Origin: JAEXNA01 sp037189585
Lineage (GTDB): Bacteria > Vulcanimicrobiota > Xenobia > Xenobiales > JADMJV01
Direction: 5' to 3'
DNA length: 64,000 bases
NCBI GenBank assembly: GCA_037189585.1
Contig: JBBCJA010000021.1
Location: 248,001 to 312,000 of the forward strand
Positions 42,912 to 49,955 of this stretch are shown piece by piece. The notes beneath the pieces were generated by a model. That model ran no database searches. It was not told where the DNA came from and worked only from the letters and a program-made list of their open reading frames with translations. The stretch's first letter is position 1; every line of letters begins with the position of its first letter. Both the position numbers and the translations under genes were made by a program.

Positions 42912-44230
42912 GCAAAAACCGCCCCGAGATTGTGACCGTGCCCCTGACGGTCCTACGTTTAGCTGATGAGTTTCCCGGCCTCCTTCCCTACCGGCGCGGC
43001 GAGCGCGGTCGACAACATTTCATCAAACTGACCCGCGAGGAGGAGGAGGCTTACCTATTCGTGGGTAGCAACGGCTCGCTTCGCAGTGAAATTCAACAAG
43101 CCCTGATGCGGCTGGTCAATGAAGGCTGGGGGGCTGAGGGCGAGGTCTCCCTGGACTTTGATGGGCAGGGCGAAGGTGTCCATGACGCGCCGTTTCTGAC
43201 CGAGCCCATCGTCATCGAGGTCGGTCGCGCCCTCTTGCCGCTCGTCGATCCGCAGAACGGCGCTCCGCTGCTCGACCATATCGAGACTCTGCGGGCCGAA
43301 TTGGCTCAACTTCTCGGCCTCTTCCTGCCTCAGATACGAGTTCATGACAACCTCGGCATCGAGGAAAGTCGTTACGTCGTGCGCATCAAGGGCGCGCCTG
43401 TTTACGGCAACGAGCTGTACCTGGAGCGTCTCTTTGTGGTGGGAAGCCCCCAACAACTCGATAGCCTGGAGGGCTGGACAACCCACGACCCCATTCTGGG
43501 CAGCCGGGCCAAGTGGATCGAGGGGGATCTTAAAGAGAAGGCTGAAGGTCTCGGTTGCACTATCCTGGGCCCCCTGGCCCTGATGATGCATCATCTGAGG
43601 ACGGTCCTGGCCCAGGCCTCGGCCGACCTTCTTGGCCTGCAAGACGTCTACGAACTGGTGGACCGTCTGGCCTCGAGCCATCCTGTCGTGGCCGAACCGT
43701 TCTTGGAAAACCGCGCTGCCTTGCGCTACCTGCAGCGTGTCCTCCGAGAGCTCCTCAACGAGGGGCTTCCCATCAAGGATCTGGTGACGGTCGCCGAGGT
43801 TACCGGGCAGGCCTACGACAACAAAGCCATGCCTGGGACAGCCGTGGAAGACTGTCGACGCGCTCTGCATTATCTCTTATGCTCCCGACTGCTCGACGAG
43901 GAGGGCCAACTGGTGGCTCTGGCCTTGGCCCCCGACTGGGAAGAGTTTCTCCGCGAGCTCTCTCGAGATCCCCAACTGAATTCCGAAAACCTCAAGAGTC
44001 GCTGCGAACCACTGGTCAGTGGGATAAAGAAGAAGCTCGAGGAAGTTTCTCCTCAGCGCGTGGCCGCGCTGGTTACGGACCCTGGAACTCGGAGGGTGAC
44101 GAGAAAGCTTCTGGAGGGCACGATTCCCCGTCTCGCGGTTCTGGCCACGGACGAACTCGCGCCAAGTCTGAAGATTCTCGTCGCCGGCTCTGTCACGCGC
44201 GGTTCCAACAAACCGATCGTTGACGGCTAG
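42908..44230 (+). CDS. Stand-alone FlhA/SctV (type III export gate) C-terminal domain homologue
   Basis: From about residue 98 to 435 the protein follows the cytosolic domain of FlhA: IVIEVGRALLPLVDPQNG, PQIRVHDNLGIEESRYVVRI (FlhA PpVRIRDNmxLxpnxYxI), TTHDPILGSRAKWIEGDLKE, LALMMHHLRTVLAQASADLL, LLNEGLPIKDLVTVAEV (FlhA LLxExVsIRDlxTIxE) and IPRLAVLATDEL at the end. The eight membrane helices of FlhA/SctV are missing; instead there are about 95 new residues. In flagellar and injectisome export FlhA-C forms a nonameric ring that binds chaperone-substrate complexes. No other type III gene is in the window. It starts with GTG overlapping the lipoprotein gene. Confidence 0.8.
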   Translation: MSKNRPEIVTVPLTVLRLADEFPGLLPYRRGERGRQHFIKLTREEEEAYLFVGSNGSLRSEIQQALMRLVNEGWGAEGEVSLDFDGQGEGVHDAPFLTEPIVIEVGRALLPLVDPQNGAPLLDHIETLRAELAQLLGLFLPQIRVHDNLGIEESRYVVRIKGAPVYGNELYLERLFVVGSPQQLDSLEGWTTHDPILGSRAKWIEGDLKEKAEGLGCTILGPLALMMHHLRTVLAQASADLLGLQDVYELVDRLASSHPVVAEPFLENRAALRYLQRVLRELLNEGLPIKDLVTVAEVTGQAYDNKAMPGTAVEDCRRALHYLLCSRLLDEEGQLVALALAPDWEEFLRELSRDPQLNSENLKSRCEPLVSGIKKKLEEVSPQRVAALVTDPGTRRVTRKLLEGTIPRLAVLATDELAPSLKILVAGSVTRGSNKPIVDG

Positions 44231-44334
44231 CGAATACTACGTGTCCTTCATGGTACTTCACTATAGAAAAATTCGACTACCAATAGCAGAGAACTATTTT
44301 CCTGGAGTCAGCTTAAAGTGAAGGAATAATCACT

Positions 44335-44844
44335 TTGAGCAAACAAAGCCTTAAACGGGAGGTGATCGTCATCGGCGAGCCCAAAAAAAGCTTCGGCAAA
44401 ATTCTTTATTACAACAGAAAAGCGCGGAATCTCACCATCAAGCAACTGGAGAAGAAATCCGGCGTTTCCGCGTCGTTTATCTCTCGTATCGAGAACGATT
44501 CCGCTAACCCATCAGTCGAGGTGATCACTAAGCTCGCCCGCGCTCTGGGAATGCCTTTATCGGACTTCTTTCACGACCAACGGGGTGGAAAGCTGCTCTA
44601 TCCTCTGCGGGTTTCCCAGGCGCGCTGTCTTCAGGACCCCAAGGTGCTGGCCTTCATCGACCGACTGAAAGGTTTACCTCCGTCGGAACGACACGCGGTC
44701 CTCGCGATGGCCACTCAACAGATCACCATGCTCAAAGCATGCCTTGTCCCAGCGGGTTCAGGACTATATCGTTTAGAGCCGGGGTTGATCGAGACCGACG
44801 CTCTCGAGTTGCCGCCCGAGGAAGATCCCAGCTCTGAAATGTGA
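44335..44844 (+). CDS. XRE-family transcriptional regulator
   Basis: The 169-aa product has a lambda-repressor-like helix-turn-helix (about residues 28-85; LTIKQLEKKSGVSASFISRI and PSVEVITKLARAL) and a C-terminal region of about 80 residues with a helical segment (PPSERHAVLAMATQQITML). The start is TTG at 44335 with GAAGGAAT upstream. It is the third gene after the lipoprotein and FlhA-like genes but is separated by 104 bp, so it probably has its own promoter. The regulated genes are not known. Confidence 0.88.
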   Translation: MSKQSLKREVIVIGEPKKSFGKILYYNRKARNLTIKQLEKKSGVSASFISRIENDSANPSVEVITKLARALGMPLSDFFHDQRGGKLLYPLRVSQARCLQDPKVLAFIDRLKGLPPSERHAVLAMATQQITMLKACLVPAGSGLYRLEPGLIETDALELPPEEDPSSEM

Positions 44845-44919
44845 TCACGTTCACATTCTGTCAGGAATATCTCCTCTATGATGAGCAAGAAGATCTGACG
44901 GCAGATTTAATCGCTTCCG

Positions 44920-44970
44920 TTCGCCCCACACTCGCTTCGCCGTCGCGAGCGTGGGGCGAATTTTCTTTTC
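44920..44970 (+). terminator. Intrinsic terminator after the XRE gene
   Basis: TTCGCCCCACACTCGC pairs with GCGAGCGTGGGGCGAA (one mismatch) around a GC-rich loop and is followed by TTTTCTTTT on the plus strand. It lies 76 bp beyond the XRE stop. Confidence 0.85.
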
Positions 44971-45091
44971 CGGTGTTTCTGAGGGGCAACGTCTGGACGG
45001 CCCGGCTGACTTGGAGTCCACCTGACTTATCCAGATCGCAGGCAGAATCTCCAGCTTTTCTTTTTTAAGCCCTGAGCGTGAGAGCGACATC

Positions 45092-45787
45092 CTAACGGGA
45101 GATTTTGGCGGTGGCGGGTCGGCTCGGTTCGGAGGCTCTCCCGTTACGCCCGATGGAGCGAACCCGAAACACAAACGGCCCCGGCTGAGGCTTGTCTTTG
45201 ATCAAGGCCGTGGTGGGTTTAGGATATTCGACCCCCGTCAAAGAAGTCCAGCGACCATCCCTGAGTTCCTCCACGGTATAGCGCGCTGCCTTGGGAGAGG
45301 CTTGCCAGACGAGTCGAATCTCGCGGGTGTCTGTCCAAACGGCGAAAACCCCGCTGGGGGGCTCGGGGGGCGGAGCCTGGGGGTCGAACTCATCGGTCGG
45401 CTTGCTGGATGACCCAGAACTGCTTGGACCCCGGGTTTCGGTCGGTAAGTGACTCGGACTCGCCTGAGTCTCTTCGGAAAAATCTCCAGTCTCGCCCGAC
45501 GGCGAAACCGCCCGAACCCGGAACCACATACGGTCATCGCTACCGGGAAGCTCGAAAGAGGAAGTAAAGGGAGAAAGGTCGGGATTCTTCGCATCGAACT
45601 TCCAGTTGCCATACTGTCTGGTCCAAACTTCATAGTGACTGGCTCCTGGGACGGCCTGCCAGCGACCCCGAAACATGGCTCCATCGTTGGCCACGTTAAA
45701 CTCTTGGGGCGCCGCCATAGGCTCCGACCAGGCGGAAAGGGCGAAAAATCCCACAAAAATTAGGGCGAGGCCTGACTTAGGAATCAC
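45092..45787 (-). CDS. Secreted fibronectin type III repeat protein
   Basis: The 231-aa product has a signal peptide (SGLALIFVGFFALSAWSEP), then two fibronectin type III-like domains (about 25-110 and 140-231). Each has the typical Trp and Tyr pattern: ASHYEVWTRQYGNWKF and WFRVRAVSPSGETG, then RLVWQASPKAARYTVEEL and FVFRVRSIGRNGRAS. The linker is Ser/Pro-rich. Fn3 proteins mediate adhesion or carbohydrate contact outside the cell. The GTG start overlaps the TerB-like stop by one base. Confidence 0.85.
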   Translation of the reverse strand: MIPKSGLALIFVGFFALSAWSEPMAAPQEFNVANDGAMFRGRWQAVPGASHYEVWTRQYGNWKFDAKNPDLSPFTSSFELPGSDDRMWFRVRAVSPSGETGDFSEETQASPSHLPTETRGPSSSGSSSKPTDEFDPQAPPPEPPSGVFAVWTDTREIRLVWQASPKAARYTVEELRDGRWTSLTGVEYPKPTTALIKDKPQPGPFVFRVRSIGRNGRASEPSRPATAKISR

Positions 45788-46131
45788 TAATTCTCTCCCA
45801 GAGCTTTGGCCAATTGTCCCAAGAGCTTGACTTCCTGATGTCCTATGACCGAGTCAGCCTGAGCCAGTTCCAGTAGCAGGCCTGAGACGACCTGGCGCTC
45901 CTGCGGCTCCGGGAAAGCCTGGCGTAGCCCTTCGGGGTCCACTCTTTGTGGAACGGTCAGCCAGGTTCCGGCTTGGGCCACATCCTCAGGCGACAACTCC
46001 AACTGAGTGAGCACACGTGCCAAAAGGTCGGTCTCCTCAGGCTGGATAATCCCATCAGCCTGGATCATGGCGACCAGATGGCGGATCAGAGTTTCTTCTT
46101 GATTGGTCATGCCCGTCGGTTCGTCGGGCAT
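45787..46131 (-). CDS. TerB-like small helical protein
   Basis: The 114-aa product is mostly helical, with a TerB-like repeat pattern: LIRHLVAMIQADGIIQPEET and LLLELAQADSVIGHQEVKLL, each containing an acidic ADG/ADS turn. A Met eight residues in (MTNQEE) is an alternative start. It resembles the larger TerB-like protein at 14792-15730. It lies between the zinc-ribbon gene and the Fn3 gene in one operon. Confidence 0.78.
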   Translation of the reverse strand: MPDEPTGMTNQEETLIRHLVAMIQADGIIQPEETDLLARVLTQLELSPEDVAQAGTWLTVPQRVDPEGLRQAFPEPQERQVVSGLLLELAQADSVIGHQEVKLLGQLAKALGEN

Positions 46132-46149
46132 GAAGCTAAGCCTGTCAGC

Positions 46150-46572
46150 TTATCCTAAGCCGCAGTTAGGACATTCCAACTCATCCATCGGCAGCCGCAT
46201 CTCTGTGTTCGGTGGGTGCTCCGCGGAAAAGGCGATCTCAAATCCGCAGGCCTGGCAAGAAAGCTCCACACGAGTCACCTCCCTCATTCGCTTCGAAGTG
46301 ATGTTCCAACCCTCTCGCCACGGAGTGGTCGGAGCTGTGACCGCGGGAAGCGGTTCGTCCTCGGCGGGTTCTGGTAATAACGCGAAGGCCCGGTCGAGGG
46401 CCGAAAGCTCCGCTGTCTCGAGAAACCTTCGGACCCAGTGGTCGACCGGCTCAAGTTCCTGGTGCGCTTGCGTCAGTTGCTGCCAGAGGATACAGAAGTC
46501 CAGGCCGCTCAAGCTCTGATTCAACAAATGGTGCAAGAGACGGCTAGCCTCCGTGGCCGCCGGGCTGCTCAT
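46150..46572 (-). CDS. Protein with C-terminal zinc-ribbon-like motif, unknown family
   Basis: The 140-aa product has a helical N-terminus (LLHHLLNQSLSGLDFCILWQ), a Pro/Ala linker and a C-terminal pair of CxxC knuckles (CQAC and CPNC) about 35 residues apart, ending CPNCGLG. Such ends often bind zinc. It shares an operon with PilZ-like and TerB-like genes and overlaps the PilZ-like stop by one base. No family is recognised. Confidence 0.7.
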   Translation of the reverse strand: MSSPAATEASRLLHHLLNQSLSGLDFCILWQQLTQAHQELEPVDHWVRRFLETAELSALDRAFALLPEPAEDEPLPAVTAPTTPWREGWNITSKRMREVTRVELSCQACGFEIAFSAEHPPNTEMRLPMDELECPNCGLG

Positions 46573-47357
46573 CAGGAGGGTGAAGAGGATTCGGCATTGG
46601 CTTCCTGAGGCGGCGCCGGGGGCTTGACTACCACCTGCTCAACTCCCGGACCGAAGGCGTCAGTCTCGTAGAAGCTTGAATCCATCACTTGCCGCTTGGC
46701 GACATCGTCACCGGACCTTGATTCTAGAAACTTCTCGAAGTTCTCAAGTTCCTTAGCCACTTCGGGATCGAGTTCGGTAAATTCCACACCAACTTCGAAC
46801 TTTCGCCGATTGACCTCTTTGTTCCAGCGGACCAAGCCTTGACACAAAACCTCATGCGCTTTGGCCGTCTCGATTTCGAGCATCAAGGAGATCAGGCTGC
46901 CGAGTTCGGCCGGGCCCTCGGTCGACAGTTTCACACCAAGCCGATTGAAATCCAAAGAGATGGCACGAAATCCTGGAAGGTCTTTGGAAAGAACGCGGAT
47001 ACTCCATTGATAACGCCGAGCCCGCCGCATGTTGTCGGCATCATCGCCACCGTCGGCGTCATCTCCATCAGACTCCAGGCCACTGAGCAACAGGCGAAGG
47101 TGCTCGACACTTTGAGCGGCCCCGGGGACCAGCCCGGTGCAGACCACGGCACCTTTACCCACCTGCCGAACTTTGGTGATGGTCACGGGGAGTTTGAAGT
47201 CTTCAGCCCCTCCGGAGGCTATCGGGATGGAGATGGAAATAGTCGGTCGAGAGCCGATCTTGAAGGCCTTCTTAGCCTTGAACGTCAGAGCTCTCTCCTC
47301 GATCGAGAGAAACTGAACCTTTTCCACCTTCTGAAACCAAGCAAGGAAGCTATCCAT
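46572..47357 (-). CDS. PilZ-like protein with modified c-di-GMP motif
   Basis: The 261-aa product ends in a PilZ-type beta barrel (about residues 110-220) with basic RRARRYQW in place of RxxxR and AISLDFNRLGVKLSTEG, where the usual DxSxxG reads DFNRLG (Ser to Asn). c-di-GMP affinity may be reduced or lost. The N-terminal 100 residues form another beta domain (KIGSRPTISISIPIA), as in YcgR-type proteins. The ATG at 47355-47357 is chosen; upstream open frame is low-complexity and overlaps the divergent promoter region. Confidence 0.75.
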   Translation of the reverse strand: MDSFLAWFQKVEKVQFLSIEERALTFKAKKAFKIGSRPTISISIPIASGGAEDFKLPVTITKVRQVGKGAVVCTGLVPGAAQSVEHLRLLLSGLESDGDDADGGDDADNMRRARRYQWSIRVLSKDLPGFRAISLDFNRLGVKLSTEGPAELGSLISLMLEIETAKAHEVLCQGLVRWNKEVNRRKFEVGVEFTELDPEVAKELENFEKFLESRSGDDVAKRQVMDSSFYETDAFGPGVEQVVVKPPAPPQEANAESSSPS

Positions 47358-47468
47358 ATCCACAACCCTTCTCTTTGCGCCACCTGGTTTCCCTCTGCCT
47401 CTTTCCCTTCCTCCCTCAACCGATCGCGCGGCAGGTAAGTAGCCATCCAGGCTCGAGGAAGCCTGAGT

Positions 47469-47999
47469 ATGGAACCTCATCGCGCGAATCTCCCGGCCTG
47501 GGCGCTGCCGCCTCTGCCTCGCCATCCCCTTCGCCTGATTCTCGACCAGGTTCGAAGCGCTTACAACGTGGGCGCGCTGTTTCGCACGGCCGACGGGTGC
47601 GCGGTCGACCGGATCTACCTGCTGGGCTACACGCCCCACCCGCCCCACCCCCAACTGGAAAAGACCGCCCTCGGTTCAACCGGCTATGTTCCCTGGGAGC
47701 ACCGCGAGCACTCGGAAGGGTTGCTCGAGGAGCTACGGTGCGACGGTTATGAGGCCGTAGCGCTGGAAACCGGCGAGGATGCGATCCCGATCTGGGATTT
47801 TCCCTGGCCCCAACGGACAGCACTGGTCGTGGGAAACGAAGTCGAGGGAGTCTCTCCTCTCGTTCTTCAAGGCTGTGCGAAAAAGGTCTGCCTTCCCATG
47901 CACGGTTATAAGGCCTCACTCAACGTGACCACAGCCCTGGGGGTTGCGATGTTTGAGTACCTGCGGGTTCACCAAGGCCGTCGGCAGGGCTGCCCCTAG
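47469..47999 (+). CDS. SpoU/TrmH-family RNA 2'-O-methyltransferase
   Basis: SPOUT methyltransferases of this class methylate ribose 2'-OH in tRNA or rRNA. The 176-aa protein has motif 1 LDQVRSAYNVGALFRTADG (catalytic Arg), motif 2 ALVVGNEVEGVSPLVLQG and motif 3 LPMHGYKASLNVTTALGVA, which bind SAM in the trefoil knot. There is no separate substrate-binding domain, as in the TrmL-size members. It is followed after 20 bp by a GTPase gene. Target nucleotide is not predictable. Confidence 0.92.
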   Translation: MEPHRANLPAWALPPLPRHPLRLILDQVRSAYNVGALFRTADGCAVDRIYLLGYTPHPPHPQLEKTALGSTGYVPWEHREHSEGLLEELRCDGYEAVALETGEDAIPIWDFPWPQRTALVVGNEVEGVSPLVLQGCAKKVCLPMHGYKASLNVTTALGVAMFEYLRVHQGRRQGCP

Positions 48000-48019
48000 C
48001 CGGCTCAGAAAAATGAGCC

Positions 48020-49303
48020 ATGAAATCCGACTTTGAGACCTTTCTGGAGACCTTTCCGCCCGAGCACCGCGAGTCGGTCCGAAATGTCTGGAGCGCGCTC
48101 CCTCGCGACATGCAACGGGAGCTCGAATTGACGTTGTCGGCTTTCGCGGGGTTGATTCGAAGAAACCCCGCCTCGGTCGCCGACCTCCTAAAGCTGATCG
48201 CGCGAACCGCGGGTCCCGCCATCGCTCCTCTCCACAGACTGGCCATCGTGGGCCCGGTCAATGTCGGGAAGTCCACCTTATTCAACGCGCTAACCCCTGG
48301 AAACGATAATCCGGCGGCGGTGTCGGCCGTACCCGGCACGACAAAGACCAGTCAAGAAACCCAAACCCAGGTTTTCTCCCTCATCGATACTCCCGGCGCG
48401 GATCGTGCCAAAGACGAGGGCAATAGCGAGCGTAGGCAAGCGATTCGGTCAGCCCAGGAAGCCGATTTTTTGCTCATCGTATTTGACGCGACGCGTAGTA
48501 TTACTAAGGGAGATCTCGCGCTGTTCGCCGAGCTACAGATCCTGGGGCGTCCATCCTTGGTGCTCTTGAACAAGATTGACCGTATCGAAAGGAGTGAACG
48601 TGATAGGGTCTTGGATGTGGCGGCGCAAGCCTTGGGCGTGCACCCCAAGCGGATCGTCACCCTTTCGGCCGAGGATGGGACCGGGCTCGATCGCCTACTG
48701 ATGGAGGTAGCGACACTGGAGCCTCGACTGCTGGGGCAGCTCGGGAATCTTCTACCCGCCTACCGCAAGAATCTCTCCTGGCAGGCTGTGCGGCGAGCGG
48801 CTGTCGCCTCCACGGTAATCGCGCTGACCCCAATCCCGTTTATGGATCTCATCCCCTTGACCGCGGTTCAGACCTCTCTTGTCCTGACTCTGGCGAGAAT
48901 CTATGATCAGCCTCTCAACTACAAGCGAGGACGTGAACTTTTGACCGGTCTGGGCGCGGGCGTCTTGGCCCGTACCATTTTCAGCCAGCTCTCCAAACTC
49001 GGAGGTGTCCCCGGCTGGGCGCTTTCAGCCTCCATCGCGGCGGGCACGACACTTTCCATCGGCGCCCTCATTATCGAATGGTTTGAAACCGGCACCAAAC
49101 CCCAGAAGGGTGAGATGGGTCGGATGGCCAGTAGCTACGGTCAACGCATCCGAGAAACGCTCAAAGGTCTCGGAAAAAAGAAGCCGACGAAGGAGAGTCT
49201 GACTCAAGCCCTTGACGGCCTCTTAGAGAACGAACCCCCGCCCAGCGTGGAATCCGAAGACCCATTTCCCGCGGAGACGGAGGATCCTCAGGCTTCGGCG
49301 TAG
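48020..49303 (+). CDS. Era-like GTPase with C-terminal DUF697-type membrane region
   Basis: The 427-aa protein has a TrmE/Era-type G domain (about residues 75-240): G1 GPVNVGKS, G3 DTPG in SLIDTPGADRA, G4 NKID and G5 TLSAEDG. A DUF697-like hydrophobic region follows (about 250-360; VIALTPIPFMDLIPLTAVQT and GGVPGWALSASIAAGTTLSI), which probably binds membranes. The C-terminal tail is acidic and Pro-rich. Function of this GTPase family is poorly known. It overlaps the tail of the convergent cysteine-dioxygenase-like gene by 16 bp. Confidence 0.88.
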   Translation: MKSDFETFLETFPPEHRESVRNVWSALPRDMQRELELTLSAFAGLIRRNPASVADLLKLIARTAGPAIAPLHRLAIVGPVNVGKSTLFNALTPGNDNPAAVSAVPGTTKTSQETQTQVFSLIDTPGADRAKDEGNSERRQAIRSAQEADFLLIVFDATRSITKGDLALFAELQILGRPSLVLLNKIDRIERSERDRVLDVAAQALGVHPKRIVTLSAEDGTGLDRLLMEVATLEPRLLGQLGNLLPAYRKNLSWQAVRRAAVASTVIALTPIPFMDLIPLTAVQTSLVLTLARIYDQPLNYKRGRELLTGLGAGVLARTIFSQLSKLGGVPGWALSASIAAGTTLSIGALIIEWFETGTKPQKGEMGRMASSYGQRIRETLKGLGKKKPTKESLTQALDGLLENEPPPSVESEDPFPAETEDPQASA

Positions 49304-49851
49304 CTCAGTGTTCGCTCCACCCGTCGGTAGCGATCCTGTCCGAGCGGCTCAAAACACGAGGAACGGAGCAGCTCTTTCCCATAGACATGGAGAGTCACGG
49401 CCTTTTGAGAAAAAGGGTTACGAATGACGTGGTGTTCGAAGGGCGGAATCAAACTTCCGACGTTCCCTTCTCCGACTCGTTCCGTTTGGGCCTGGCGAAA
49501 CTCATAGAGCGACTCCCCCGGCCCAGGGACAGTTCCACAGAGTTCATATTTGGTGATCTCCAGCTGCCCTTCCAAGCAACACTCCACACACCAAACTCCA
49601 TCGTGGTCATGCACGGGAGTTCCCTGGCCCGGACCCCAGGCCATGGCTACAATACAACAGCCTGACTCTTGACCGTTATAGACCAGATGTCGAGAATAAC
49701 ACTTCTCGCCGCAGTCCCACTGTCCACAACACGGTACGTGACTATGAGAAAGCTCGCTCAAAAGCTCCTCGGTCTGACGTACTTTCTCTTCAGCGCTCGA
49801 CAGACTGACGAGTTTATGGTCGAGCTCTTTGCAGAATGTTTCCAGGTTCAA
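49288..49851 (-). CDS. Cysteine dioxygenase-like cupin
   Basis: CDO-type cupins oxidise thiols such as cysteine to the sulfinate at a mononuclear Fe(II). The 187-aa protein has the ligands H81 and H83 in TPVHDHDG and H140 in PPFEHHVIRN, the conserved Arg in YSRHLVY (R54) and Tyr157 in TLHVYG. It is unusually rich in cysteine (about 11, with CCGQWDC, CCIVAM and VECCLEG), more than typical CDOs, so redox regulation or metal clustering is possible. Substrate (cysteine or 3-mercaptopropionate) is not determined. It is convergent with the GTPase gene. Confidence 0.85.
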   Translation of the reverse strand: MNLETFCKELDHKLVSLSSAEEKVRQTEELLSELSHSHVPCCGQWDCGEKCYSRHLVYNGQESGCCIVAMAWGPGQGTPVHDHDGVWCVECCLEGQLEITKYELCGTVPGPGESLYEFRQAQTERVGEGNVGSLIPPFEHHVIRNPFSQKAVTLHVYGKELLRSSCFEPLGQDRYRRVERTLSYAEA

Positions 49852-49955
49852 ATCATCACCTCATCGAGGAATATTCCTTATTCATGTTCCACCAAGCTTT
49901 AGTGAGTAAACTTCAAGGTTCATCAAGGTGAGAAGAAGGACCGCATTCACCCGAG

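Noticed and set aside
43055..43870. 271-codon antisense frame inside the FlhA-like gene
   Set aside because: The forward protein has clear family motifs over the same bases, so the antisense frame is not a gene.
44841..45068. Open frame of 75 codons after the XRE gene
   Set aside because: It runs through a strong terminator stem and has no ribosome-binding site or family features.
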